A stretch of DNA of 64,000 bases from Rhizobium sp. Q54 (GCA_945947575.1 CAMEYM010000006.1:43905-107904), one strand, 5' to 3'; positions 8,135 to 17,013 are shown, counted from the stretch's first letter. Numbers and translations are program-made. Notes: a model not told the origin generated them from the sequence alone.

Positions 8135-9889
8135 ATGACCGACACCAACGCCAACGTCGCAACCAAGCCGAAGCGCGGCGTCGTCCGCTCCATCTGGCGT
8201 CTCACGTGGCCGTACTTCTACTCGGAGCAGAAGTGGAGCGCGCGCGGACTAGCGGTCGCCGTCATCGCCCTCGCGGTCTTTTCTGTGTTCATCGACGTCA
8301 AGATCAACGCCTGGTACGGCCGCTTCTATAACGCCCTGCAGGAATACGATTGGGCGACCTTCTGGTGGGAGATTCTCGTCTTCACCGGCTGGGCGTTTGC
8401 CGGTCTCGCCGGCGCGGTGCTGCAGCTGTACCTGCGCCTCTTGCTGTTGATGCGCTGGCGCATTTGGCTGACCGCCCGCTATCTCACCGACTGGCTGCGT
8501 GACCGCGCCTACTACACGCTGCAGATGCGCGGCTCGCACACCGACAACCCGGACCAGCGCATCGCCGAGGACGTGGACGCCTACATCGGCCAGACGGAGC
8601 TTCTCGTCCTTGGGCTGCTCGACTCCGTCATGACCATCGTGTCGTTCAGCATCATCTTGTGGACGCTGTCCGGACCCCTGGCGGTTCCTCTGTTCGGCAC
8701 CGAAGTCACCGTGCACGGCTACATGTTCTGGATCGCCGTGGTCTATGCGATCGGCGGCAGCTTCCTGATCCACTGGATCGGCCGCCCGCTCATCGGCTTG
8801 AACTTCCAGCAGCAGCGCCTCGAAGCCAACTTCCGCTACGCGATGGTGCGTCTGCGCGAGAACGCGGAGCCGGTCGCGCTCTATGGCGCCGAGGCGGACG
8901 AGCGCAAGATCTTCGACAATCGCTTCGCCCTGGTGATCCAGAACTTCTGGGCGATCATCATACGCCAGGTGAAGATCGTCACCTTCAGCAACATCTATGG
9001 CCAGGCCTCGGTGATCGTGCCGTTCCTCGCCGCCGCACCGACGTACTTCATCACGCGCACCTTCCAGCTCGGCGGCCTGATGCAGACGGTCTCGGCGTTC
9101 GGCCGCGTGCAAAGCGCCCTGTCATGGTTCATCAACGCGTACATCTCGATCGCCAACTGGCGTGCCACGGTCGACCGTCTCACCACCTTCACGGATGCGC
9201 TCGAGGAAGCGCACGCGACCGACCAGGCGCCGGGCGGCGTCGCCGTGGCGACGGCGGCGGACGACCGGCTGCAGGTGCGCGACGTGCGCCTTGGCCTGCC
9301 GGACGGCACGACACTGACGCAGGGCATCGACTTCACTCTGGGCCGGCGCGAGTCGGTGCTGGTGCGCGGCCCATCGGGTGTCGGCAAGTCGACGCTGTTC
9401 CGTACCATCGCCGGGCTGTGGAAGTTCGGCAGCGGCGCGATCGATATTCCCAGCAGCAAGCGCGTGCTCTTCCTGCCGCAGCGTCCCTATCTGCCGATCG
9501 GCACCCTGCGCATGGCGACTGCCTATCCGGCGCGGCCCGACGGCAACAGCGACGCCGAGATCGCCGCCGCCTTGCGCTCTGTCGGCCTCCCGCATCTCGT
9601 CGATCGCCTCGATGAGGACCGCAACTGGGCGCAGACGCTCTCCCAGGGCGAGCAGCAGCGGGTCGCGTTCGCCCGCACACTACTCAACCAGCCGGACTGG
9701 CTGTTCATGGACGAGGCGACGGCCGCGCTCGATGAGAAGAGCGAGGCGGCGCTGTACCGCATGCTGCGCACGCGGCTGCCGAACGTCGCCATCGTCAGCA
9801 TCGGCCACCGTCCGTCATTGGCCGAGTTCCACGATCGCACGGTAGACATCCGCCCCGCTTCCGAACCGCAGCCGCTCGCGGCCGAATAG
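8135..9889 (+). CDS. ABC transporter, fused permease and ATPase (SbmA/BacA-like, YddA type)
   Basis: A 584-residue half-transporter. The N-terminal part (to about residue 340) has six predicted transmembrane helices and the WYGRFYNALQEYD motif of the SbmA/BacA and ABCD-like family. The ATPase domain has Walker A GPSGVGKST, a Q-loop region (LPQRPYLPIGTLR), signature LSQGEQQR and Walker B WLFMDEATAALDE. Relatives move peptides, cobalamin or very-long-chain acyl groups across the inner membrane; the substrate here is open. It stands as a single gene closed by a strong hairpin. Confidence 0.85.
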   Translation: MTDTNANVATKPKRGVVRSIWRLTWPYFYSEQKWSARGLAVAVIALAVFSVFIDVKINAWYGRFYNALQEYDWATFWWEILVFTGWAFAGLAGAVLQLYLRLLLLMRWRIWLTARYLTDWLRDRAYYTLQMRGSHTDNPDQRIAEDVDAYIGQTELLVLGLLDSVMTIVSFSIILWTLSGPLAVPLFGTEVTVHGYMFWIAVVYAIGGSFLIHWIGRPLIGLNFQQQRLEANFRYAMVRLRENAEPVALYGAEADERKIFDNRFALVIQNFWAIIIRQVKIVTFSNIYGQASVIVPFLAAAPTYFITRTFQLGGLMQTVSAFGRVQSALSWFINAYISIANWRATVDRLTTFTDALEEAHATDQAPGGVAVATAADDRLQVRDVRLGLPDGTTLTQGIDFTLGRRESVLVRGPSGVGKSTLFRTIAGLWKFGSGAIDIPSSKRVLFLPQRPYLPIGTLRMATAYPARPDGNSDAEIAAALRSVGLPHLVDRLDEDRNWAQTLSQGEQQRVAFARTLLNQPDWLFMDEATAALDEKSEAALYRMLRTRLPNVAIVSIGHRPSLAEFHDRTVDIRPASEPQPLAAE

Positions 9890-9903
9890 GCCGCCGAACG
9901 ACA

Positions 9904-9934
9904 AAGGCCCCGTGAAAACCGGGGCCTTGTTCTC
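9904..9934 (+). terminator. Intrinsic terminator between convergent genes
   Basis: A perfect nine-base stem, AAGGCCCCG (9904-9912) and CGGGGCCTT (9920-9928), is followed by the short T-rich run TTGTTCTC. It lies 15 bp after the ABC transporter stop and can also serve the receiver gene converging from the right. Confidence 0.8.
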
Positions 9935-9999
9935 GAGGAGGAGAAGAAGCCCGAGAGCGTCGCGGACTACACGGGCACCTCAATAGCGGGCGCCTTCGG

Positions 10000-10398
10000 C
10001 TAGACCCGCCCGGCGACCGCGGAGGAAATTGCAGCGTCCAGATCCTCGCCGACGTATGGCTTCATCAAGTGCAGAAGCCGGGGTTCCTTGTCTTTGGGCA
10101 GCTCGGCATATCCGGTGGCGACGATAATCGGCAGGTTCGGCCACTTGGAGCGGATCTCGGCCGCGAGCTGGGTCCCGGTCATGCCCGGCATGGCCTGGTC
10201 GGTCAGGACCACATCGACCGGCGTGCCGGCGTGCAGAATCTCGAGCGCCTTGCGCGGGGAGGGTGCCTCCAGCACCTGATGGCCGAGGCTCTCCAGCACG
10301 TCCAGCGTCGACATGCTGATCAGCGCGTCGTCTTCGACGAGCAGCACCCGGCATGGCGCCGCGTGCCGCGCCCGCTCGACGGTCTCCAGCTTTTCCAT
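10000..10398 (-). CDS. Single-domain response regulator (CheY-like)
   Basis: A 132-residue receiver with no output domain. It shows acidic residues in VLLVEDDAL, the phospho-acceptor in VVLTDQAMPGMTG, the Thr/Ala switch (IIVATGYAE) and the lysine (HLMKPY). The ATG at 10398 is preceded by a strong GGGAGGA ribosome-binding site six bases away, which fixes this start over longer options. Such receivers often act as phosphate sinks or intermediates for hybrid kinases. The adjacent divergent gene also contains a receiver, but no cognate kinase is adjacent. Confidence 0.8.
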   Translation of the reverse strand: MEKLETVERARHAAPCRVLLVEDDALISMSTLDVLESLGHQVLEAPSPRKALEILHAGTPVDVVLTDQAMPGMTGTQLAAEIRSKWPNLPIIVATGYAELPKDKEPRLLHLMKPYVGEDLDAAISSAVAGRV

Positions 10399-10629
10399 GA
10401 ATGTCCTCCCGACGCGCTGCCACTGCCCGGCAGGGTCAAAAGCTCGCTCCACGCGGCAACCTACGCTGCTAGCCAAAGCCGAGCAGTCGCGCTTTCGCGG
10501 TGGTCGCCTATCTCCACTGGGGGAGCAGCATCAGCGTGTGACGGGCGAACAAACCGGGCTTCGCGCCGATTGACGGCGGCACGATTCCGACGACGGCGGC
10601 TACAGGATAGTGGACGCGCGCGGCCGTCC

Positions 10630-10647
10630 TTGGCACGCTGGTGCCAA
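10630..10647. promoter_or_regulatory. Perfect inverted repeat over the start of the adenylate cyclase gene
   Basis: TTGGCAC, four-base spacer GCTG, GTGCCAA: both seven-base arms match exactly. The right arm contains one possible GTG start and the first base of the ATG start of the cyclase. No clear ribosome-binding site is visible upstream, so the element may act as a translational hairpin or a DNA operator. Confidence 0.4.
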
Positions 10648-12185
10648 TGCCCTCGGCCACCATCACGCCTCTGGTAACCGGCGATGCCGCTGCCGGCGAG
10701 GTCGTGACACGCGTCCGCTCGCAGCTGCTGCCAATCGCGCAGCGCTGCGTCGGCCAGTCGACCGCCCTCCGCCAGCAGTTCGCCGACGCCAAGGCCGCGA
10801 CCCAGCTGCTTGCCGTCGCCGACCGCACCATCACCGCCTCGCGCTCCTTGGAACGCCTGGTGTCCGCCTCGCTGGAGCCGCGCGCCGAGGCAGCCCTCGC
10901 CACCCCGGCGGCCCAGCGCCGCCTACGTCACGACCTGCGCAACCCGATCGCCGCCGTGCGTGGCTTTGTCGAAATCCTCGCGGAAGACGCCGAAGGTGCC
11001 GGCTTCGGCTACCTCGCTCCGGACGTCCAGGCGCTGCTGGCCACCGCCGACGAGACCCTCGTCGTCATCGATGGCATCCTCGACGCGGTGGCCGTGCCGG
11101 TGGTGCCGGTGCCCGGCGAGCGCGGCTACACGCCACCGGGCCGGGTGCTGGTCGTCGACGACGACGACTCGATGCGCGCCTTGCTGGTCCAGCAGTTGCG
11201 CCGGGACGGCCACGAGGTGATCGCTTCGGCGAGCGGCGAGGAGGCCTTGCAGCTCATGCGCGGCGACGAGTTCGATGCAGTCCTCGTCGACCTCAACATG
11301 CCCGGCCTCAGTGGCTACGACGTGCTGACCCGCATCGTCGCCGATCCAGAATTGCGGGAAACCGGCGTCATCATCGTCTCCAGCGCCGGCCAGGACGACC
11401 GCATCGTGCGCTGCATCGAGGCGGGCGCCATCGACTACCTGGTCAAGCCGGTCAAGCCCGTGCTGCTGCGCGCGCGCCTGGCGGCGACGCTCGCCCGCAA
11501 GCGCCTGCGCGATACCGAGCGTGAGCACCGCGCCCGCCTGGAGCTGGAGAAGGGCAAGTCCGACGCGCTGCTGCTCAACATCCTGCCGCGCCAGATGGTG
11601 GTGCGCCTGTCGGCGGGCGAGGACGTCATTGCCGACGCCTTCGACAACGTCACGGTGCTGTTCACGGACTTCGTTGGCTTTACGCGCTTCGCCGCGCGGC
11701 TCTCGCCGCGCCAGGTGGTCGAGACGCTCAACCGCGTGTTCTCGGCGTTCGACAACCTCGTGCTCCGCCTCAACGTCGAGAAGATCAAGATGATCGGCGA
11801 CGCCTATATGGCGGTGGCGGGCCTGCCCACGCCGCGCGTTGACCACGCCGAGCAGATCGCCGAGCTCGCTCTCGGGATGCAGATGACGCTCGCCCAGATC
11901 AATCCGGAGCTGAGCGAGCCCCTGGACATGCGCATCGGCATCGCGACGGGGCCGGTGGTGGCAGGGGTCATCGGCACCCACAAGTTCGCGTTCGACGTGT
12001 GGGGCCACACCGTCAACATGGCAGCCCGCCACGAGTCTTACTGTGAGTCCGGCAAGATCCACGTCGCCAAGGAGACGGAGCCGCTGCTGCGCGAGCGCTA
12101 TGTGCTGCAGTCACGCGGCATCCTCAACATCCGCGGCCGCGGCGAGGTCGAGACGTTCTACTTGTTGGGACGCAAGCCGCGCTGA
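10647..12185 (+). CDS. Receiver-containing class III adenylate cyclase
   Basis: A protein of about 512 residues (514 if the GTG six bases upstream is used). Residues about 85-150 contain a HisKA-like helix pair with RHDLRNPIAA. A receiver domain follows with VVDDDDSM, phospho-acceptor in VLVDLNMPG and lysine in VKPVKP. A linker helix leads to a class III nucleotidyl cyclase domain with first metal Asp in LFTDFVGFT, KIKMIGDAYM (second metal Asp and the adenine-specifying Lys) and FDVWGHTVNMAAR (the adenine-specifying Asp and transition-state Asn and Arg). These residues point to cAMP rather than cGMP. Probable targets in the window are the cNMP-MscS channel and the Crp-family regulator. Confidence 0.85.
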   Translation: MPSATITPLVTGDAAAGEVVTRVRSQLLPIAQRCVGQSTALRQQFADAKAATQLLAVADRTITASRSLERLVSASLEPRAEAALATPAAQRRLRHDLRNPIAAVRGFVEILAEDAEGAGFGYLAPDVQALLATADETLVVIDGILDAVAVPVVPVPGERGYTPPGRVLVVDDDDSMRALLVQQLRRDGHEVIASASGEEALQLMRGDEFDAVLVDLNMPGLSGYDVLTRIVADPELRETGVIIVSSAGQDDRIVRCIEAGAIDYLVKPVKPVLLRARLAATLARKRLRDTEREHRARLELEKGKSDALLLNILPRQMVVRLSAGEDVIADAFDNVTVLFTDFVGFTRFAARLSPRQVVETLNRVFSAFDNLVLRLNVEKIKMIGDAYMAVAGLPTPRVDHAEQIAELALGMQMTLAQINPELSEPLDMRIGIATGPVVAGVIGTHKFAFDVWGHTVNMAARHESYCESGKIHVAKETEPLLRERYVLQSRGILNIRGRGEVETFYLLGRKPR

Positions 12186-12235
12186 CTCTGTTCCGTCACG
12201 GCCGGGCTTGACCCGCCACCTGCGCCGCAGGCGCG

Positions 12236-12784
12236 CTACTTCAGTTCGACAATGCTCCCGCCGATGGCGGTGAGGTACTGCGGGTCACGCTGGCAGATGA
12301 ACTGCGTGACGTTGTCTTCCAGGCGCGCCAGCACGGTTGCGCCGCGCTTCTTGTTCAGCGAGTCGTACTTGAACAAGCCCTTCGAGACGATGGTGCGGAA
12401 GTCGCCGCTGGACTTCATCAGTTGCGCGGCGACGCGCGGGAATACGAAGCCCGGCACGAACCCCTGCAGCTCGCGCACGTCGGCGTCTTCGAGGCCGCCG
12501 CAGCGGCCCAGGTAATCGCATAGCAGGGCGGAAAAGGCAGCGGCCGCAGCGAGGTCGTCCTGCGCCTTCATCTTGCCGGCGCGCTCCGCCTCCTTGACGA
12601 CCCGCTCCAGGATGTAGCGGGCGACGCCTTCGATCTCCGCGTACCGCTCGGTCTTACTGGCGCGGCGGTTCGGCGCGATCTTGAAGGTCTCGATGACCTT
12701 CGGAAATTCCATTTCGAATTTGTGCAGGGAAAGGTTGTCGCGAAGGTCCTTTTCCTGCTTCTTCGAGCCAAATAGGCCGAACAT
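12236..12784 (-). CDS. Conserved hypothetical protein
   Basis: A 182-residue soluble, mostly helical protein starting MFGLFGSKKQEKDL. I see no signal peptide, membrane segment or catalytic motif. The C-terminal half contains GLFKYDSLNKKRGATVLARL and ends QYLTAIGGSIVELK. Cysteines are scattered, with no metal-binding spacing. It converges with the cyclase gene on the left and stands alone. Family and function are not recognised. Confidence 0.55.
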   Translation of the reverse strand: MFGLFGSKKQEKDLRDNLSLHKFEMEFPKVIETFKIAPNRRASKTERYAEIEGVARYILERVVKEAERAGKMKAQDDLAAAAAFSALLCDYLGRCGGLEDADVRELQGFVPGFVFPRVAAQLMKSSGDFRTIVSKGLFKYDSLNKKRGATVLARLEDNVTQFICQRDPQYLTAIGGSIVELK

Positions 12785-12919
12785 CTATGTAGAATCCCCG
12801 CCGTGGCGAGCCACGTTTGCCCCAGGTGTGCCGGGGCGGACCCCTCGACCCAGCGTTCAGGGCACACTAGCGCATTCCTCCCGCGGCCGCGAGGCGCATC
12901 GGCTGCCGCTGTGGCAATC

Positions 12920-12965
12920 AAACGAAGAAGGCCGGAGCGGTGTCCCGCCCCGGCCTTCTTCGTTT
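12920..12965 (-). terminator. Strong intrinsic terminator of the two-domain cold-shock gene
   Basis: A perfect 16-base stem (12920-12935 and 12950-12965, AAACGAAGAAGGCCGG and its complement) encloses a 14-base loop that can pair further. The arm ends supply short A and T runs on both sides, so it could work in either direction. It lies 15 bp past the stop of the cold-shock gene. Confidence 0.85.
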
Positions 12966-12979
12966 GCCGTGTGCCGGTG

Positions 12980-13690
12980 TTACTCGGCCAGGCTGATGCT
13001 CACCGCTTCGCGGCCCTTGGGCGTCTCGACGACGCGCATGGAGACTTTCTGCGATTCGTTCACGCCCGTGAGGCCGGCCTTCTCGAGGACCGAGACGTGC
13101 ACGAACACGTCCTTGGCGCCGTCGCCGGTGGCGACGAAGCCGTAACCCTTGTCGGGGCTGAACCACTTGACCGTGCCGCTCACCTCGGTGGCGGTGGACA
13201 TGTCGATCTGGGCGCGCGCCGGACGCGGTCCGCGCGGTCCGGCCGGACGGGTCGTTTGGGTCGCGGTGCTCTCGTCGACCTCGATCACGCTCACGACCTG
13301 CGGGCCCTTCTGACCCGTGCCGACCGTGACCTTCATCTTGGCGCCGGGCGAGACGCTGTCGCGCCCGGAATTGTGCAGGACACCGATGTGCAGGAATGCA
13401 TCGCCAGAGCCGTTGCCGAGCTCAACGAATCCGAAGCCCTTCTCGGGATTGAACCACTTCACGACCGCGTCGGTAGGAGGGCCGCCGGGAGGACCTTCGC
13501 GCTGGAAGGAACTGCCGCCGCCGCCCATGCTGCTGCCGCCGCCACTGCTGCTACTGCTGCTGCCACCACCCAGGCCCATCGGGGGTCCGGAGGGGGGGCC
13601 GCGTCGGTTGCCACCCTTGTCGCGCGGTGTGAAATCGTCGTCGTCGAAACCGCGGCGCCGGGGGCCGCGATGGTCGTAGTCTCTGCTCAT
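12980..13690 (-). CDS. Two-domain cold-shock protein with disordered N-terminus
   Basis: A 236-residue protein. The first 70 residues are Arg/Asp/Gly/Ser-rich and low-complexity. Two cold-shock domains follow: one at about 73-135 (VVKWFNPEKGFGFVEL, DAFLHI) and one at about 170-236 (GTVKWFSPDKGYGFV, DVFVHVSVLEKAG). Both keep the aromatic RNP1 and RNP2 residues that bind single-stranded RNA or DNA. The ATG at 13690 has an AGGAG ribosome-binding site. Alphaproteobacteria commonly carry such double-domain proteins, some induced in stationary phase. It has its own strong terminator. Confidence 0.85.
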   Translation of the reverse strand: MSRDYDHRGPRRRGFDDDDFTPRDKGGNRRGPPSGPPMGLGGGSSSSSSGGGSSMGGGGSSFQREGPPGGPPTDAVVKWFNPEKGFGFVELGNGSGDAFLHIGVLHNSGRDSVSPGAKMKVTVGTGQKGPQVVSVIEVDESTATQTTRPAGPRGPRPARAQIDMSTATEVSGTVKWFSPDKGYGFVATGDGAKDVFVHVSVLEKAGLTGVNESQKVSMRVVETPKGREAVSISLAE

Positions 13691-13995
13691 AGTCTCCTGC
13701 TCAAAATTTCCCCCCACACCGTGACCGCGGCGCCGCAAAACACAGAAGCACCGGCCGGCGGGGACTTCGCTCTTGGCTGGCCATACCTCGCCAGAAAGAG
13801 TTGTCGCATGGAAATCGCCAAGGTCGCAACCGCCGCGCCGACAACCGGCCCTTGCAAAACATGGCTCTGGGCCGGGAGTTTCCACATGGTTGAGGGCCGC
13901 AGGAACCCTGGTAGAAGCACAGCCCGAGTACGCGCAATCGGCGAGTGGGCTGCGTCCAGCCACGGCCGCTAGGCCGCCACTGCGGCGCGCAAATC
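13691..13995. other. Intergenic leader of the two-domain cold-shock gene
   Basis: 305 bp lie between the cold-shock start and the end of the antiporter gene, both on the minus strand. The stretch probably holds the promoter and 5' leader of the cold-shock gene. I see a C-rich run (CCCCCC near 13,710) and no convincing promoter hexamers, coding frame or RNA gene. Confidence 0.3.
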
Positions 13996-15879
13996 CTAGC
14001 GGCTACGCGAAAATGCTTTGGCCGCCGCTGCGGCTCCGCGCCGCGAGACGGAGGCCCACGCCGCCAACACAGTACGGGCCCCCGCCTTGGCCCAGATCCG
14101 CAGTGGATCGAGGCGATGCCGCGATGCCTCGTCGGGCTCGACCTCCAGGCCGACCTGGGCGATGACGCCGCCGATGACCTCGCGCACGATCAGCTCGACC
14201 TTGCCGATGCGCAGGCGCCTGCCGCGCCGGAGCTTGCCCGGGATGTAGGTGGCCAGGAATGCCCCGACGGCGCCGTCGCGATCGATGGCGGGCACGCGAA
14301 ACCCATACGAATCGGCGATGGCGCTAAGGTTGGCGTCCGCCGGGAACACGAACTCGCCGAGCAGAAGCGCATCGACGCGGGAGTCGGCGGTATCCGGCTT
14401 GCCGCCGAACAGGAAGTCGAGCGCCGGCAGCTGCTCCGCCGCCGCCACCAACAACACGTAATCGCCAGGCGAGAGGCGCTCCAGGCTCGCCACGGGGCGG
14501 ATGGCGCCGTCGCGCACCACCGAGACGATGCCCGCGCCCTGGGGTAGCGGCAGGCGCGCGATCGGCCGGCGCAGCACCAGGCTGGTCGGCTGCACCGTGT
14601 ATGCCGCCATGTCCGCGCCGACCGCGCCCGGCAGGTCGATGTCCACCCGCGCCGGCGCATCCGGCCGCGGCGGCAGCACCACGCCGAGCCGGCGCCCTGC
14701 AAGAGCGATCGTCCAGCCCTGCACGGCGAGCGAGGCAATGACGACCGCGAACACGACGGTGAAGAACACGTCGGCGCCGATGACGCCCGTCAGCACGGGA
14801 ATCGTGCCGAGGTAGATCGGCACCGCACCGCGCAGTCCGACCCAAGAGATGAATCCGATCTCGCGCGCGTCGAAACGCTGCCCGCCAAAGCGCATCGGCG
14901 CCAGGCACGCGAACACAGCAAGCGGCCGCGCCACGAAGATGAGCGCTGCGGCGACGCCGAGGGACGCGACGAGGGTGGGCACGAGCTCGCTCGGATCGAC
15001 CAGCAACCCGAGGATCAGGAACATGACGATCTGCGCCAGCCAGGCGAGCCCGTCGTGGAAGCGATGGATGATCTGGGTGGCGCGGTGACGCCGGCTGCCA
15101 ACGACGTACCCGGCCAGGTACACCGCCAGGAACCCGCTCGCTCCGACCTGCTGAGCGCCGGCGAACAGAGTGAGCGCGCCGGCCACCGCCAGCACCGGAT
15201 AGAGACCCTGGGCGATGCCGATGCGATTGATGACAAACAGCAGAGCGAGGCCGCCGCCGAGCCCGGCCAGGATGCCGCCCGCCGTCTCCAGCGCGAATCG
15301 CCCGACCAGCACCTGCACGTCGGTGGTCCACGCCGCCCCCGTCTGCATCGTCAGCAACTCGACGCACGTGATGGTGAGAAAGATCGCCATGGGGTCGTTG
15401 AGGCCGGCCTCGACCTCGAGGGTGGCGCGCACGCGGTCGCGCAGGCGCAGGCCGCGCTGATGCAGCAGGAAGAACACCGCGGCCGCGTCGGTGCTCGCCA
15501 CCAGCGATCCCACCAGGAACCCCTCGAGCCAGGCGACGTCGAGCAGCCACATGGCGGCGAGTCCGGTGACTCCCGCGGTCACCACGACGCCTACCGTTGC
15601 GAGCGCCGCGGACGGTGCCAGCGCCAAGCGCATGTCGGCACGGCTGGTACGCAAGCCGCCGTCGAACAGGATGATGGCCAGCGCGATGCTGCCGACCAGG
15701 TAGGACGCGCCGAAATCGTCGAAGTCGATGCCGCCCGGCCCGTCTTCGCCGGCCAGCATGCCCAAGCCCAGGAACACGAGCAGCAGGGGGGCGCCGAAGC
15801 GCGTCGAGACCAGTCCGGCAAGGATCGACAGCACGATCATGCCGGCGCCCAGGAGGATCAGGTCATGGGCGAATTCCAC
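13996..15879 (-). CDS. Potassium/proton antiporter (CvrA/NhaP2 type)
   Basis: A 627-residue inner-membrane protein starting at GTG. The first 400 residues form 12-13 hydrophobic segments of the CPA1 Na+/H+ exchanger fold, with ALAIILFDGGLRT and the ion-site region EAGLNDPMAIFL carrying the ND pair. The C-terminal 220 residues are cytoplasmic: a TrkA-C-like regulatory domain (RPIARLPLPQGAGIVSVVRDG, RLSPGDYVLLVA) and a transporter-associated domain. This layout matches NhaP2/CvrA, which exports K+ or Na+ in exchange for protons under ionic or pH stress. The strand is divergent from cspA. The last 20 residues are Ala/Ser/Arg-rich. Confidence 0.87.
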   Translation of the reverse strand: MEFAHDLILLGAGMIVLSILAGLVSTRFGAPLLLVFLGLGMLAGEDGPGGIDFDDFGASYLVGSIALAIILFDGGLRTSRADMRLALAPSAALATVGVVVTAGVTGLAAMWLLDVAWLEGFLVGSLVASTDAAAVFFLLHQRGLRLRDRVRATLEVEAGLNDPMAIFLTITCVELLTMQTGAAWTTDVQVLVGRFALETAGGILAGLGGGLALLFVINRIGIAQGLYPVLAVAGALTLFAGAQQVGASGFLAVYLAGYVVGSRRHRATQIIHRFHDGLAWLAQIVMFLILGLLVDPSELVPTLVASLGVAAALIFVARPLAVFACLAPMRFGGQRFDAREIGFISWVGLRGAVPIYLGTIPVLTGVIGADVFFTVVFAVVIASLAVQGWTIALAGRRLGVVLPPRPDAPARVDIDLPGAVGADMAAYTVQPTSLVLRRPIARLPLPQGAGIVSVVRDGAIRPVASLERLSPGDYVLLVAAAEQLPALDFLFGGKPDTADSRVDALLLGEFVFPADANLSAIADSYGFRVPAIDRDGAVGAFLATYIPGKLRRGRRLRIGKVELIVREVIGGVIAQVGLEVEPDEASRHRLDPLRIWAKAGARTVLAAWASVSRRGAAAAAKAFSRSR

Positions 15880-16001
15880 GCTGGAACACTAGCGCAAGAG
15901 CGGCTGTCCCTGTGGACAAGCGATCAACGCCGCGGGCGTTGTGACGGCCCGTACATTGACTCTTAACCAGCCCGACCCTATCTGGGAGGGGCAACCGATC
16001 C

Positions 16002-16097
16002 GTGGCCTCTGGCCGCCGCGCCCCCCAGGTCTCTTGTACCGGGGCCTCCGACGAGACATCCCACAATCGAGATTGTCGAGACCGTGCGATCGTCGCC
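16002..16097 (+). promoter_or_regulatory. Upstream leader block shared by both cspA genes, copy 1
   Basis: This stretch is clearly homologous to 16670-16754. Both contain GTGGCC-TCTGGCCGCCGCG, then GGCCTCCGACRAGAC, then GATTGTCGAGACCG and a GAT(C/T)GTCGC end. The block stops about 60 bp before each cspA ATG. It is presumably the promoter and/or a structured 5' untranslated region retained since gene duplication. No experimental role is known to me. Confidence 0.6.
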
Positions 16098-16158
16098 GGC
16101 TGCGTATGTTTTGATACCGCGCCCCATTGGGGCGCACCTTGAGAAAGCTAGAACGACA

Positions 16159-16362
16159 ATGGCTACAGGCACTGTGAAGTGGTTCAACTCCCAGAAGGGC
16201 TTCGGCTTCATCCAGCCGGCCGACGGTGGCAAGGACGTGTTCGTCCACGTCACCGCGGTCGAGCGCGCCGGCCTGCCGGGTCTGACCGAAGGTCAGAAGG
16301 TCAACTATGAGGTTGGCACGGAGCGCGGCAAGGCCGCCGCGATCAACCTTTCGGCCGCCTAA
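16159..16362 (+). CDS. cspA: Cold-shock protein CspA-like, paralogue 1
   Basis: A 67-residue single cold-shock domain starting [20 protein letters not shown], with RNP1 (KGFGFI) and RNP2 (DVFVHV) intact. Such proteins bind single-stranded RNA and melt secondary structure. The shared leader upstream, the CTTGAGAAAG sequence before the start and a GNRA-loop terminator after the stop are nearly duplicated around the second cspA. The two proteins differ at about 15 of 67 residues, so the duplication is not recent. Confidence 0.95.
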   Translation: MATGTVKWFNSQKGFGFIQPADGGKDVFVHVTAVERAGLPGLTEGQKVNYEVGTERGKAAAINLSAA

Positions 16363-16399
16363 GCGACGACCGACAAGAACCGCTCCTAATCGAGCCTTG

Positions 16400-16435
16400 G
16401 AAGCCCCGGAGGGAACTCCGGGGCTTCTTGTTTTT
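16400..16435 (+). terminator. Intrinsic terminator of cspA paralogue 1
   Basis: A perfect 12-base stem GAAGCCCCGGAG / CTCCGGGGCTTC (16400-16427) closes on a GGAA tetraloop, followed by TTGTTTTT. This is a textbook terminator. Confidence 0.93.
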
Positions 16436-16568
16436 CAGGGATCGACCGGATTGCGCGTCTGCCCACCGCAAGACCAAACAATCGCCTGCGTCCTCCTTGC
16501 GGCCTGGTCGCCCTTTCGACGGCGCTGGGATCTGCGCCAAAGCTCTCGAGGAGCGCCTCAGGAGACTT

Positions 16569-16587
16569 CGGGGCTTCTCGTTTTTGG
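16569..16587 (+). repeat. Decayed terminator-arm copy between the cspA genes
   Basis: CGGGGCTTCTCGTTTTTGG closely matches the right arm and T-run of the cspA1 terminator (16419-16437), but the left arm is absent. A flanking segment is also repeated: GCCCTTTCGA occurs near 16,508 and again near 16,594 in similar surroundings. This looks like the remnant of an additional duplicated cspA unit or a local tandem duplication. Confidence 0.4.
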
Positions 16588-16669
16588 CGGCGTTGTTGCC
16601 CTTTCGAGGTGTCCTGGAAATTGCTTTGACTTATGGGGTCGTGGCGGGTCTTCTTGGCCCGCAATCACT

Positions 16670-16754
16670 GTGGCCATCTGGCCGCCGCGCCCGCCTTTGG
16701 CGGGCCTCCGACAAGACTCCCCCATTGCGATTGTCGAGACCGCGCGATTGTCGC
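16670..16754 (+). promoter_or_regulatory. Upstream leader block shared by both cspA genes, copy 2
   Basis: Homologue of 16002-16097 with a few substitutions and small indels, placed at the same distance (about 56 bp) from the ATG of the second cspA. Conservation outside the coding regions suggests a functional promoter or regulatory RNA leader. Confidence 0.6.
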
Positions 16755-16809
16755 ACGGGAGCGTTACACGACTGCGCTGCAAAGCGCACACCTAGAGAAA
16801 GACACTACG

Positions 16810-17013
16810 ATGGCTAAAGGCACCGTGAAGTGGTTCAACTCCCAAAAGGGCTTCGGCTTCATTCAGCCCGACGACGGTTCGAAGGACGTGTTCGTCCACA
16901 TCACCGCCGTTGAGCGCGCCGGCATGTCCGGCCTGAACGAGGGCCAGAAGGTCACTTATGATGTGGCCACGGAGCGCGGCAAGTCGGCGGCAGTCAATCT
17001 GCAGAACGCCTAA
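16810..17013 (+). CDS. cspA: Cold-shock protein CspA-like, paralogue 2
   Basis: A 67-residue cold-shock domain starting [20 protein letters not shown], with RNP1 and RNP2 intact (KGFGFI, DVFVHI). The GAGAAAG before the start mirrors the first paralogue. It ends in a perfect hairpin terminator. The role is RNA chaperoning; differential regulation from paralogue 1 is plausible but cannot be read from sequence. Confidence 0.95.
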   Translation: MAKGTVKWFNSQKGFGFIQPDDGSKDVFVHITAVERAGMSGLNEGQKVTYDVATERGKSAAVNLQNA

